Shown here one piece after another: positions 9,821 to 22,419 of a DNA stretch of 64,000 nucleotides. Positions within the stretch are counted from its first letter, which is position 1; each line of letters begins with the position of its first letter. A model generated the notes under the pieces. It ran no database searches. It was not told where the DNA came from and saw nothing but the letters and a program-made list of their open reading frames with translations. Both the position numbers and the translations under genes were made by a program. Origin of the DNA: Codonopsis lanceolata (taxonomy: Eukaryota > Streptophyta > Magnoliopsida > Asterales > Campanulaceae); NCBI GenBank assembly GCA_013146195.2, contig CM028378.1, forward strand, positions 89,896,295 to 89,960,294. The letters are read 5' to 3'.

Positions 9821-12800
9821 TGTGACGACCCGACCCGGATCTCAATACGAAATCCCAAGGTCGTGCCGCCAGAAAGCAAATAACAACAAACAAGTAGCAA
9901 ATAATGGGTAGGGCCATAACGGCGATACACCGACAACTCAAAACATACGCGGAAGCAAAATATAACATAACAGTGGCGCCCGAGCTAACAAGCTCAAACT
10001 AAAACAACCAAAGAGATAGTAAATCTCTCGGTCCAAAAATTCGACTCGCGTGCCGCAACATTGGGCACGTAGAACAAACTCCCTGTTATGCAATTCAATA
10101 TAGAGCATAAAATAAACCAAGTCATCGGCGAAGCTACGGCCGGAACCCAACATTACACTAAGTCTAAGACTCTAGTCTAACAACTCAACGGCTAAAAACA
10201 TGCCGAGTACAAACATAATATTTAACTAGCAATTTAACATGCTAACATAATCACCAATTAACCAAGCGACGACCAAAACCAATCGGCTACCAACAACATG
10301 AGTACTAACATTTATAAGTACTAACAACCGTAAAACATATGGAGATATAACCATAAATAAACATCCAGACGACTTCTACTTGTCGGCTACCAAAAGAATA
10401 AGCTAAACAACATAATTACAAATAACACAATTCACATTTAGGTTGCTACCCCAACATGAAGTTTACATAACTTCATCTTTCCCAACGACCTCACCAAAAA
10501 CAAATAAACTATCTAAGTAGCAACCTTGCCAGAAATAATACTTCGTCAACGCAATCTTCTTGATTTACTTGGATCCGCACGCCGGCTCGGATCTAGGAAA
10601 ACAACCAACAAATAAAAGTAAGTCACAAAGACTTAGTAAGTTACTAACCGTAACTTCCTATCATGGCATAATGCTCAATCATAAATTACATCATGCTATC
10701 GTCATGAAATAACTTTATATAAAATCATGTTATGGCATCCATGCTCAACATTAATAAAACATGTTATCATTGTAGTATAACATCTCACTAAAATCCATGT
10801 CAAGGCATTTATATGCTTAACGATCATAATTCTTGTTAATGATATAACGTAGCCTTCCGATGATTTACATGTCAAGGCATATAAACTTAACAACAATAAT
10901 TCCTCGCTTTTAACATAATGCCATATCCGAATAATATTCATGATAAAGCATATTAACATAACAACGGTAATTCATGTTATTGTTATAACATAGCCTTCCC
11001 ATAATATTCATGTCAAGGCATACAAACTTAACAATAATGATTAATACCTTTGGCATAAAACCACATTCCAATAATACTCATGTGATAGCATACATGCTTA
11101 CAACATTAATCAATATGTTATCTATTAAGTATAACATGTAAGAAACCAAAACAAACATCATATCATATCCAATTCACCAAGCACGTTATTCACTTAAGCA
11201 CTTGTGAAACAATTCATGTATAAGGGATATGATACCATTACCCAAATTCCTCCGCGTGTCGCTCTCCGCAAAAACACGTGCAAAACCTTTATGTGCCCTC
11301 GATATCCTCTCGTAGATATCGACGTCCCCGAGACGCCTCCGCCGAGTTCCATAGTTATCAAAGTCATGTGTATTACTACAACTAAGATAAACTACTTCCC
11401 CACCGTGGCCATCGATGGAGGGTGTGTAAACCCGCACGGCGATACATCGCGATCACGAATCCCACAATAATTCGTGAAGACGATGTATCGCCCCACCAAA
11501 ACTCAACCAAACCGACGCCACTGGACTTAAAACCCAAGCACAAGTAATATATACTCATATGCTCAAAACAAGTAGGTAAACACTCTACTATCAAACTAGT
11601 CATGCAATTCATCCACAACTAGCATAAACATCATAACCGAGAATCATATAAGCTCATAATCAAGTGTGCTTCACACACTTCAAAACTTCTTGGAGGCTCG
11701 ACCTCCATGAATTCTACCCAAAATTCCGTAGGACTTAAAATTATAGTTCCTAGGATTCATACTAACCCAAAGGTTAACTCCGTTGAGTTCAATCTAAGTT
11801 TTCCGAAAATTCAAGGATTAGAAGCTTAGGCTTCATCAACCCCTTATATTCATAACTATCGCCCAAAACCACAATCCCAATGTTCAATATACTCATATAA
11901 ACCCAACAAATTATTTAACAAAGCAACTTAGAACAAATTAATTTAGCATCTTGAGCATAATTTCATCTAAGTCATCATACCAATCATAACCTTCAAAACA
12001 TGATTAAAATTTACAACATGGTTTAATATAATCTCTTAAACATGTGTAATTCAAAACTAGGCTTACAATCATGTTTGACAAGCCAAACACAATTTGGGGA
12101 AAATCCCTTCCAAGCATCTTTGTCATTCAAGCTCAATACCCATAATCAATTCATATAGCAAAGTTTAATATACTCTATTAAGCATATAAAACACATTAAT
12201 CAAGCTTACATCATCAATTTGCAAGCTAAAACAAAATTAGGGCAAGGCACCCTCCAAGAATCTCAACCAAACCAACATCAATCTTCATGAAAAATCAACA
12301 TAATCAAGTTCAATAGGCAATTTAGAACATGAATTTCACATAGACATGGTCTCACATAGGCCAATCAAGCTCTAACATAAACTTGAAATCCTAGGGTTCA
12401 TACATTTCTAGAAACCCTAACAATGGCTTCCATTGACCCAAATAGCACACATGGTTGATTCCCTAGGGTCAATGGAGCCTAAAAAGAAGGGAGAAGAAAG
12501 GTAGAAACTTACCAAAACTTAGCCCTAACAATGCAGCAAATTCGTGCCCTAGAGATGATGTTTCTCCTCAACTCTTTCTTCAACCTTGAAGATGAAATGG
12601 GGAAGAAGAAGACTCCATTAATGGCCTCCAAGCTCAGCCCTTCAAGACCCACGAATCTCCTCTCAAGCTCTCTCTCTCAAGCCCCTTGAGTGCTCCCTGA
12701 AATTGCAAGAAGAGAGAAAGGGGAAGTCACTTCGGGCCGAACTATGGAGAGAATGAGCGGCATTGGGGTTTTATATGGGGATTAACTCACTAATTACCTC

Positions 12801-13489
12801 CACTAATTAACCCCTAAATCTCCTAATAGATGTTAGGATTAGTTTAGGTTAAGTAATTGGGTCAAGGTGTGGCTTTAAAATGGGTTAATTGGTCAAACAT
12901 TCGACAGATAGAAAAAAGAGGGCAAAACCCGACATTCTCGAATCTTGCGCATTAGGGGTAGGATGCGACCGCATCAAGCATTTTCAGCAATTAGGTTTTT
13001 GCTCAATCTTGCTCGATCCCGGCCTCTCCGTCTCGAGTCCTTCCAAGCCAAAATTGGTCTACAATTCAACCTTAATATCCTCCAATCTATAACCAAAGGA
13101 ATTCAAGTCTCAAACCTCATCAAAACAGGCCAAGAACTCAAAGCGTAACTCGCCCGAACGACGACCTAAAAGTGAAACCTGAAAAGGGTTTTCGCTAGAA
13201 TCCAACTAGCAACCAAACCGCCGATGCAACTAGCATCTAACAAACATCCAAGGCATGTAAATGATGTTTTAAATGCCCTTTAACAATAATCCATGAAGTT
13301 ACAACATAAAACATAAACCCGAGATTCAAAGCATCTCGCGAAAGAAAAGTGCATACATGCATCTCAAACGACGCCAACGATCATGCTATTGACTCTAAAC
13401 ATATACGGAGCTAAATGAACATGTTTATGATGATTATCAATGTATGAATCCATGCATAACACAATCAAGCAACATTTTAGGGTTTTACA
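9821..13489 (-). repeat. 3' LTR of the Tekay-like element
   Basis: On the minus strand it runs from TGTAAAACCCTAAAATG at 13489 to GGGTCGTCACA at 9821, 3669 bp, with proper TG...CA ends. It follows directly on the polypurine tract. The first 1.6 kb (plus-strand sense) matches the partner LTR at 17234-18835, with many small indels. Runs of CATGTCAAGGCAT and TTAACAA words between 10680 and 11100 give it an internal quasi-periodic look. Confidence 0.8.
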
Positions 13490-14464
13490 TTCTCCCCTAC
13501 TTTAAGGAATTTAGCCCCTAAATTCTTACCGTAGTCATCAAACAAATGAGGATATTTCTCTCGCATCTCCAACTCGGTCTCCCAAGTTGCTTCCTCGATC
13601 TCATGATTCTTCCAAAGAACTTTCACCAATGGAATTTTCTTGCTCCTCAAAACTTGCTCTTTCGTGTCAAGTATCTTCACCTCGCTCAACATAAGACAAG
13701 TCCGCTAAAAGTAATCTCCTCATACTCAAGAACATGGGAATCATCCTTAAGATATTTCCGTAACATAGACACATGAAACACATTATGAATCTCCGGCAAA
13801 GACGCGGTAAAGCCACCCTTGGAAGCCAAATCTCTTGGTACCCCTTCTAGGCGATACCTTAAGAAACACAAGGTCTCCAACCTGAAATTCCAAATCTCTC
13901 CTTCTATTATCCGTATAACTTTTCTGTTGACTTTGAGCGGTGAGCGATCTATCCCGAATTAATTTCACACTCTCAACTGACTGCTGAACAATCTCTGAAC
14001 CCCATAATCTTGCAAAGCCTGCCAAAACCTCGATGTAAACCTCGGATCCCAGTCCGAAACAATACTAACTGGAACCCCGTGCAATCTAACAATCTCCTGC
14101 ACATAAAATGCCGCTAACGGACTCAATGAATATGTCGTCGCAATCGGAATAAAATGAGCCGACTTCGTGAGTCGATCAATACAACCCAAACGGCATCAAA
14201 ACCTTTTACGGTACGCGAACCCCCCGAAACAAAATCCATCGTAACATGTTCCCATTTCCACTCTGGAATATCCAACGGCTGTAACAACCCCGCAGGTCTT
14301 TGGTGTTCCGCCTTCACCTGCTGACAAGTGAGACACCTCGACACACGATCTGCTATTTGTCGCTTCACATCATCAACTGAAGGGACACAAACTCTACTCT
14401 CGGAAGTCAAAAACCCATCTTGGTTCATCGCGAACTCATACTGTAATTCCCACTCGAACCACAA
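13477..14464 (-). pseudogene. Integrase and chromodomain of the Tekay-like polyprotein (broken)
   Basis: Reading down the minus strand through several frames: a zinc-binding region ending CLTCQQVKAEHQRPAG, then EWKWEHVTMDFVSG, the core with IDRLTKSAHFIPI, VSIVSDWDPRFTSRFW (catalytic D) and an RLFSSQL remnant, then FQVGDLVFLKVSP (C-terminal GPY-type region), VFHVSMLRKY, and a chromodomain-like tail VLWKNHEIEEATWETE. At least four frame changes separate these blocks (near 14180, 14020, 13870 and 13690), so no polyprotein can be made. The last codons run into the LTR, ending at 13477. Chromodomains target integration to marked chromatin in this clade. Confidence 0.85.
13490..13500 (-). other. 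Polypurine tract of the Tekay-like element
   Basis: On the minus strand GTAGGGGAGAA lies directly before the LTR start TGTAAAACC. This is the usual position of the plus-strand primer for reverse transcription. Confidence 0.8.
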
Positions 14465-17233
14465 ACCTAGACTCCGCCTCCGAGTCTACTATCTTACAAA
14501 TCAACCAAGGAGGCAAAACCAAACTACCAAAAATCCCACATTCACAAGTTCAAAAATTTTCAATAACCATAATACCAAGCACTTTAGGTTGAAAATATCT
14601 TGACTCATACTTGAGTCGCATAGCATTCACAAATTCCATGACTAATTAATTAAGCATGTGAATTCCAAATATATCCTCGGAGCGTATTCAAAGACTTTAT
14701 AAACATAAGTCTCCCGAAACTATTTGCTTCGGAGCTACAACATGAAATATAAATACAAGAATTCTAAATCATGAGAGGTAAAATGGCCGATAGAGCAATT
14801 CACAATTTAAGGAAGAGTGTTCCACAACACACTTCTAAAACAAATAAGTTAACATTCAGGATCATGCAAGTCATGCTCGCAACTTCCAAATCATAGACAA
14901 TGCATATAAGAGCATCATGTGAAAATTTATTCCATTTATTTTCCTTTTCTTCTGGTAAGAGGTTTAGTCAATTTCTAACCTGCTTACTACCAATCCTAGT
15001 CCACCAACGAACCTCTTTGATCACCAATTTAGGTACCGGCTAAATTGATTTCAAAAGCTTGCAAGGATGCGAAGGGTTATGAGAAAAATCTTAAGCATCC
15101 TTTACTACGCCTCACATAATCATGCAACAAGTTGTAATCATGGCATATCCATAAGGCATGAGAATCAAGATTTTATCATACTATACTTTAAACAAATCAC
15201 ATTGCTTACTAATGCATATAAGCATGTTCATACTCAAATACAACTATTTCCGTTAGACATATTTATTACTCTTATAAACCATGTCTTTTCTTTTTAACAA
15301 AATGCATTTACCATGCATGTTCGCGTATAAAGATCATATATTAATTCTCCTTTTAAAATAACACACGCACCGGTACAAGTTATGTCTATACTTCATAATC
15401 ACAAATATATTTTACTCATAATTTTAAATCATCAACGAAATGATAAAATTCCTATCATTAACAGTGTCGCATGTACACATGTATATCATGCAAATATGAT
15501 ATAAAATAACCAAGTATCATCATACATCTTCTCATATACTCCATGTAATTCCCACGATTCATGTAATGCATAAAACTCATGTAACTCATAACCATGCATA
15601 ACGGTTAATCAAACAACTATTATAGCACATGAGATTTCTAAACTATTCATACATGTTTATAACACAAAACCGAGAAGACGTACGCATAACAATTCCTTCA
15701 TGATAATTTTTCTAGGCAATGGCAATTCCAACAAATAACAAGGTTCGTATATTCACTATACTCGCCTAACTATACTTCTGTAGTAACTCCAGAGTAAAGA
15801 GGTAACATTCACTCTAGTACTCACAACCGCCAAAACTCAGTAAAATCTTTCATTACCTTAGTCCAAAATCTCGTATTCGTTAAAACACACACGAAATACT
15901 CTCGCGCGGCAACGACACCCTATTAGTCGCGACTTAGCGGTATTCTTGCTCGTAATAACCGCAATCCATCTCAAAACCACTAAGTATCGATCGTGCAATT
16001 CAAGCCCCCTACTCGCATAAAAATCACACAACAAAGTACAATTATTTTACTGTACACATATCTCTATAGAGCATACAAATTTAACGCACCACTAGTATTT
16101 ACCACTAGTAGCATTAACACATATTCAATATTCACATATGTATAACATCGCCATCCATATAGGCTTACATAACCGTATTACTTTACTGCAATCGACTGTC
16201 TACCGACAAATCAAAATTTCAACCAAAACCGTAAACCAATCCCATACCGGGACATCCTCCTCAATAATATCCATAAATCGAGGAAAGCAAAAATAATTAA
16301 ATCTCAACACACAATGCAATGTATGTATTAATGCATATGAGTTACCGATACAACGTGCACTCATAATAGCGATAATAGCAACCATAATATCCGTATAATG
16401 AATTACCTCCTATCCAAGGTAGGTCTCAAAACTCCGCAGTGGCCGACCGCCACGCACGCAAACAACCTCAAACCCTAGCTCGTCTATAACCATTTCACTA
16501 AGGGTCACTAGACTGCTTATTAGCGCTCTTAGAGTCATTAATCCTCAATTTAAGGCAATCCATTCTAATGTGATCACCACCATCATAAACACTTGTCTAT
16601 ATTGTTCCAACACCTACACTGGTGTCCTATTTCTCAAACGAAATTTATATAACAATTCATCACCTCTTCATCTATGATTTTAGGTAAAAGCATCACTCCG
16701 CTTACTAGTCCACGGATTTGCCTATACGCTTCAGGAGGTACTAACCATCCTCTAACCACATCATCAACCTTAATATTCCCCGAGGTCCTCTCAAAGTGCT
16801 CCTTAATATTTAACTTTTTCTCATAAATACACAGCCTCTCGAAAATCCGCAAGCTGTATCAGGATAAACTGCCTGTAATACCCCATCCTTAATCCTTAAC
16901 TCTTTCACAATTTATGGAGTCTTCCTAGTCTCATCCGGTACTAAGTGTGCTACTCCAATGCATTAACTCTGTGATCTTCACTTAAATATTAATTCACAAT
17001 ATCATCATATTTGCCACCACCTCCGGTGGACTCTCAATCATGGATATTACTAGTACCACCTTATACATATCAACATTGGCACCTCTACTAGTGCTAACCT
17101 CCATTCTAGTTCAAACATCTTAACATACTATAACTCTCGACGTTAAGATATAATAAATCACACAAAACCAACCCCCAAAGCCAAGGAACCTATCCCGGCT
17201 GAAAGCTAAATTTATAATCATAGCTCGATATTA
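14465..17233 (-). other. Non-coding interior of the Tekay-like element
   Basis: Gag, protease, RT and RNase H would be expected here. Only short, unrelated ORFs are present and none shows a D(T/S)G, YxDD or zinc-knuckle motif. The sequence is AT-rich, with a CG-richer patch near 16430-16520. Just before the 5' LTR, GCTCGATATTAAT (about 17223-17235) could be a decayed complement of the initiator-Met PBS (GCTCTGATACCA on this strand). The interior has probably been replaced or is too decayed to read. Confidence 0.4.
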
Positions 17234-18835
17234 ATCAGACGACCGACCCGATCCCAAGACGAAATCCCAAGGTCGTGCCGCCAAGCAAATAACAACAAAC
17301 AAGTAGCAAATAATGGGTAGGGCCATAACGGCGATACACCGACAACTCAAAACATACGCGAAGCAAAATATAACATAACAAGGGCGCCCGAGCTAACAAG
17401 CTCAAACTAAAACAACCAAAGAGATAGTAAATCTCTCGGTCCAAAAATTCGACTCGCGTGTCGCAACATTGGGCACGTAGAACAAACTCCCCGTTATGCA
17501 ATTCAATATAGAGCATAAAATAAACCAAGTCATCGGCGGCTACTACGAACCCAACATTACACTAAGTCTAAGACTCTAGTCTAACAACTCAACGGCTAAA
17601 AACATGCCGGAGTACAAACATAATATTTAACTAGCAATTTAACATGCTAACATAATCACCAATTAACCAAGCGCGACCAAAACCAATGGCTACCAACAAC
17701 ATGAGTACTAACATTTATAAGTACTAACAACCGAAAACATATGGAGATATAACCATAAATAAACATCCAAAGACGACTTCTACTTGTCGGCTACCAAAAG
17801 AATAAGCTAAACAACATAATTACAAATAACACAATTCACATTTAGGTTGTTACCCCAACATGAAGTTTACATAACTTCATCTTTCCCAACGACCTCACCA
17901 AAAACAAATAAACTATCTAAGTAGCAACCTTGCCGTAAATAATACTTCATCAACGCAATCTTCTTGATTTACTTGATCCGCACGCCGGCTCGGATCTAGG
18001 AAAACAACCAACAAATAAAAGTAAGTCACAAAGACTTAGTAAGTTACTAACCGTAACTTCCTATCATGGCATAATGCTCAATCATAAATTACATCATGCT
18101 ATCGCCATGAAATAACTTTATATAAAATCATGTTATGGCATCCATGCTCAACATTAATAAAACATGTTATCATTGTAGTATAACATCTCACTAAAATCCA
18201 TGTCAAGGCAATTATATGCTTAACGATCATAATTTTGTTATTGATATAACATAGCCTTCCGATGATTTACATGTCAAGGCATATAAACTTAACAACAATA
18301 ATTCCTCGCTTTTAACATAATGCCATATCCGAATAATATTCATGATAAAGCATATTAGCTTAACAACGGTAATTCATGTTATTGTTATAACATAGCCTTC
18401 CCATAATATTCATGTCAAGGCATATAAACTTAACAATAATGATTATACCTTTGGCATAAAACCACATTCCAATAATACTCATGTGATAGCATACATGCTT
18501 AACAACATTAATCAATATGTTATCTATTAAGTATAACATGTAAGAAACCAAAACAAACATCATATCATATCCAATTCACCAAGCACGTTATTCACTTAAG
18601 CACTTGTGAAACAATTCATGTATAGGGATATGATACCATTACCCAAATTCCTCCGTGTCGCCTCCCGCAAAAACACGCAAAACCTTTATGTGCCCTCGAT
18701 ATCCTCTCAGATATCGACGTCTCGAGACGCTCTCCGCCGAGTTCCATAGTTATCAAAGTCATGTGTATTACTACAACTAAGATAAACTACTTCCCCACCG
18801 TGGCCATCGATGGAGGGTGTGTAAACCCTAAGACG
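17234..18835 (-). repeat. 5' LTR of the Tekay-like element, truncated by the gap
   Basis: It aligns with 9821-11440 from GACGACCGACCC through GTGTGTAAACCC. Nearly all differences are 1-10 base indels, many beside CG dinucleotides (for example GCGACGACC against GCGCGACC, and ATCGGC against ATGGC). The remaining roughly 2 kb of the LTR is missing at the N run. Confidence 0.8.
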
Positions 18836-18935
18836 NNNNNNNNNNNNNNNNNNNNNNNNNNNNNNNNNNNNNNNNNNNNNNNNNNNNNNNNNNNNNNNNN
18901 NNNNNNNNNNNNNNNNNNNNNNNNNNNNNNNNNNN
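18836..18935. other. Assembly gap (100 N)
   Basis: Exactly 100 N, the usual placeholder for a gap of unknown size. Tekay-like LTR lies to its left and Ogre-like LTR to its right, so at least the rest of the Tekay LTR and the first part of the Ogre-like LTR are absent. Confidence 0.95.
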
Positions 18936-19454
18936 CAGATCCGGTGAGGCCTCGCAACACTCCTTCTTTGCACTTTTCGTTCTCCCTAAAAAATGGAGAA
19001 GAGAATGGTGGAAGGAGTGATGTATTCCCGTATCACGGTATCCCCTAAAAAGGGATAACTTGATGCGGGGAACCCAAAGCTCATAGTGATACGAAAGCGG
19101 GCCATAAGGCTATTTTAATAAAATTCATAGTGGGGCGTCGCAATATCCTTTTTGCGGTTTTTCCATTTCCCTAAAAAAGGAAAATGAGAATGAATGGGTA
19201 ATGCATTCCCATATCACAGTATCCCCTAAAGGGATAACTTGATGCGAAACCATAAGTTCCCATATTGGATACAAAATCCACTAAAGGCAACCGAGGCACA
19301 TTCAACGTGCTAACATAGACTGACACTCCTCTCGTACTTTTGATTTCGTCTTCCCTAAACAAGGGAGGGTGGAGCAGAGATGGATGTCCCGCATCCGCGC
19401 GTCACAGCACTATCAAGAAGGCGCGCGGGGCGCGGATCGCACCGGGAACCTCAC
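18936..19454 (+). repeat. 3' part of the 5' LTR of copy B
   Basis: It resumes after the gap with CAGATCCGGTGAGGCCTCGC, matching 34369 onward. It contains two tandem units of about 180-190 bases with small hairpins around CCCTAAAAAAGGG, then a GC-rich end (GGCGCGCGGGGCGCGG) and GAACCTCA. The U3 with promoter is lost in the gap. Confidence 0.75.
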
Positions 19455-19456
19455 GG

Positions 19457-19476
19457 TGGCAACTTCTGGCTGGGGA
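19457..19476 (+). other. Primer-binding site of copy B (degenerate)
   Basis: TGGCAACTTCTGGCTGGGGA matches the TGGCGACTCTGCTGGGGA site of copy D with a few changes. It sits three bases after the LTR. Confidence 0.6.
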
Positions 19477-20293
19477 GATTGTTTTATTTTAAATAAAATG
19501 AAGGGCTAGACTCATAAAATAAAACTTTTTTTGTTTTTATTTGTTTCTGGTTGTAGTATGCTTGTTATATTAATTTATGCATTTGAATATAGTGTTCCTA
19601 TACACCCGTGTCTATATTTGTGGATATGATACTCCATCTTGCAGCAGTTTCGTTCCGATAACTGTAACAGGTGTGTTTAAGAATATTAAAAAAACAAAAA
19701 ATAAAAATTCAAAAAATAAAAAAAAAGCAGCAAAAAAAATATATTACATATATGTTACAATAAAATTCCGGGCAGCACAATGAAAGGGCCAGATCTTAAT
19801 TATTGCTTTATTTCCGGCTCTATATTATTATTTCTTTATGTTCTTTTTCATTTTATTCTGTACATTTGCACGTATTTACATTCATTGTGTCATTTTATTT
19901 CGGGGACATTGGACCAAAATTTGTAATTAATAGGGATATATAGTTTCTCCACTTTTCTTTCTATTTCTTATTGTGGTATGCTTGCTTGCTTGCGCTCAAA
20001 TTTAAAAAGCTGAGCAAATCCACATATAACAGCAAGACTGGACATGTCTGCTTTATTTTTCTGTTCATATATCTGTAAATAAAATAAAGACTTTACTGTT
20101 TTTTAGATACCGCACACACGTGCACATATAGTATATTAAGATTACCCTACACCATGGCCACCTACCCCTAAGCCAACGCTAGAATGCATATAATTTTTCG
20201 GGGACACTTCACGGTCAGGGTTTTTGCATCTACGGGTTATGAGCGACCCACTCAAAAATAAAAAAAAATAAAAAAATATATATATAAATATAA

Positions 20294-20373
<80 letters not shown>

Positions 20374-20887
20374 AAGTAAAAATAAATAAATAAATAAGCG
20401 CGCACGAAAAAAAAATATAAATACAAATAAACAAACAGGGGCTAATTTATAATTCTCAAATGCTCGACCTAGACCATTTCGGATGGTGGATCCTGGAAAG
20501 AGTATAGCTCTTCCGCTGGGACGGCCAGTCACGGGAGTCGAGCCGAGATGGAATACGTTGGTCTATACTGCGGAGAGAATCCATTGTTCAGGAAAAGTCA
20601 CGAGGCTGTCAAAATAAAAGCGAGGTGCTTATCAGGTCAATTGTAGGGAACAAAAATAAATAAATAATAAATATACTAATAAAAAGGCATCTTTGTACTC
20701 CAAGCCCAAAGCCTCCCACCGACCTTGATACCTCAACCCCATTTTCTCGGCTTGACCCAAATTTGAAAAGGTAGAGATAATAATGGCCGTTTGATACGGG
20801 AGAATAGTGCAGAAATCAGATCAGAGGATATTAGTTTAGTCGAGAAAAGAAGCGATATCGATTCGGAAGATACAAATTTTAGCGAGA
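19477..20887 (+). other. Untranslated leader of copy B, with a long (AT)n tract
   Basis: It shares with copies A and C the GGGCTAGACTCA start, the GTAATTAATAGGGATATATAG block (19922 on), TGCTTGCTTGC, CACACACGTGCAC (20110 on), the ATGGTGGATCCTGGAAAGAGTATAG block (20482 on) and CTATAC (20563-20568). An AT microsatellite of about 72 bases lies at 20298-20369. No protein-coding potential is visible; the IYIYIY translations are the microsatellite. Confidence 0.65.
20298..20369. repeat. (AT)n microsatellite
   Basis: About 36 uninterrupted AT dinucleotides within the leader of copy B. Confidence 0.95.
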
Positions 20888-22300
20888 ATGGCGGTGAAAT
20901 AGCGGCCGCCATGGTGCGAATCCGGGGCTTCGGGGGGCCTTTCCGGCTCCGGCAATGCGAGGAATGGTTAGACGAAAGTTGGGTGCGGCGATAGGCAAAT
21001 AGCTAGCATGGTGCAAAGTTTGAAATCGGTCTCTTCAAAAAGCATCAACCTCCCATGTTCTTCCAAACCCAATTTCTCGACCAAACACTAACCGCCAAAT
21101 ATTACCCAACCAAAATCCCTATCAACCCAAAATCCCTATCTGTCCAAGACCCCAAATCCTGCAGAAATCAAAATCCTTACGGAACCCTTACCAACGCCTC
21201 CTCAAAATCCTTATAAAATACACGACGAGAAACTAATCCGGCCTTTCCTAGTCCTACCGGCATATACCAAAATCCAACTCCCCTCACCAAAATGGAGGCG
21301 GAACATGGAGAACTTGAAAAGTATGATGCTCGAAGCCAGACAAAGAAAAATTTTCTATGAAGGCATTAACGCTAAAACCTTGACCATACTACCCCAAATT
21401 TCAAAATGCCGAGCATAGAAAAATTCGATGGGGCTGGATGCCTATCTCTCACCTAAAATCTTACTCTCTTGGCATGCGATCAAGAGGGCTAGCTTGAAGC
21501 CATGGCCTCAATTTTCACCTCGCCTTAATAGGGGCGCTAGCGATGGTTAATGCTAGCGGATGATAGCACCATGGACACTTGGGACCAAATATTTGAAGGG
21601 TTCTGGAAGGTACAAAGACAATACCACTGAAAATAAAGGGAACTTGAGGCATGCACCCAAAAAGAAAATGAAACATTCGCGAAATTTGCGGCTAGATGGA
21701 AGGATAAAGTCGCCCGGACTTGGGCCAGACTGATCCGGCCGAATCATGCGAGAATGTTCATCAAAACCTCCAGCCAATTTACCTAGAAGCATGCGGTATC
21801 TCCCTTATAGCAATTTTAAAGAAATAGTAAAGATAGGAGACCGTGGCGAAGAAATACGTATGGGATCCCTAGAGATTGATACATATACACCCCGATTTCA
21901 CTCTGTGACTCGAATCAGACGAAGAGTCTTCGGAAGAAGTCAATGTGGTTGAAAGAATTCCACGGGTAAATATAGTAGTGTGCCATGGTCATATGAATCG
22001 CCAACTCTGTTGAAGGAAGCGATAATGCCAACAAGAACCTCATAGGACCCTACCAAGCAAAAGAAGGCATTACGATGAGCTGAATGCCGATGTGCCGATT
22101 TTCCAAGGCTTAATGGCCTGAGGGTTTTGAAACCTATGGAAAACTACGACCTCCACAGCTATCGGACACATGGGACCACTCTCGGTATTGCAGTATCATC
22201 GTAGCGATGGCCATCAACGATAAGTGTTATAAGCTCGAAGTGCCATCGAATCTTATTGATGGCCAAATCATTGAAAAGCCGCACCATGATTGTCTCTAGT
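20888..22300 (+). pseudogene. Ogre/Tat-type gag of copy B (heavily broken)
   Basis: Starting near the ATG at 20888, fragments in changing frames can be read: EEWLDESWVRR (the WLDQNLGA region of copy A), NLKSMMLEARQRKIFYEGI, MPSIEKFDGAGCPYL, then MDTWDQIFEGFWKVQRQYH, KENETFAKFAARWKDKVA and ISNFKEIVKIGDRGEEI-like sequence. Near 22186-22260 a CCHC-like block reads C-QYHRSDGHQ...KCYKLEV...LIDGQIIEKPHHD. This order (capsid-like region with FxKYDG, FAxRWR, then a modified zinc knuckle) is typical of Tat/Ogre Gag. There are many stops and indels. Pol is absent: the sequence goes straight to the 3' untranslated region. Confidence 0.6.
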
Positions 22301-22419
22301 AAAGTAGAAATACCTAGAATACCCTTGTATATACACCTCCAAAGACTCTTTGCACCTTTGAATGTTCTTTTGTCGAATAAAATCTCCGAGGAAACAACTC
22401 TTTTCAACACGGTGTCAAT

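Larger units (their letters stand above)
9821..18835 (-). mobile_element. Tekay-like Ty3/gypsy chromovirus, internally deleted, cut by assembly gap
   Basis: Minus-strand order: partial 5' LTR (18835 to about 17234), degenerate PBS-like sequence (about 17222-17233), internal region without recognisable gag, protease or RT, then integrase and chromodomain (14464-13477), polypurine tract (13500-13490) and 3' LTR (13489-9821). Both LTRs begin, on the plus strand, with GACGACC(C)GACCC and GGTCGTGCCGCC, and stay closely alignable for 1.6 kb. The internal region is only 3.7 kb, too short for a full gag-pol. The 5' LTR runs into a 100-N gap, so the outer end and target duplication are lost. Chromodomain-bearing Tekay elements with long LTRs are well known in plants. 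Confidence 0.75.

Noticed and set aside
13546..14603. Plus-strand ORFs over the Tekay integrase
   Set aside because: Antisense of the integrase/chromodomain sequence on the minus strand.
20142..20532. Hydrophobic ORFs rich in Ile-Tyr
   Set aside because: They are the (AT)n microsatellite read in three frames. The same holds for 58520-58802.
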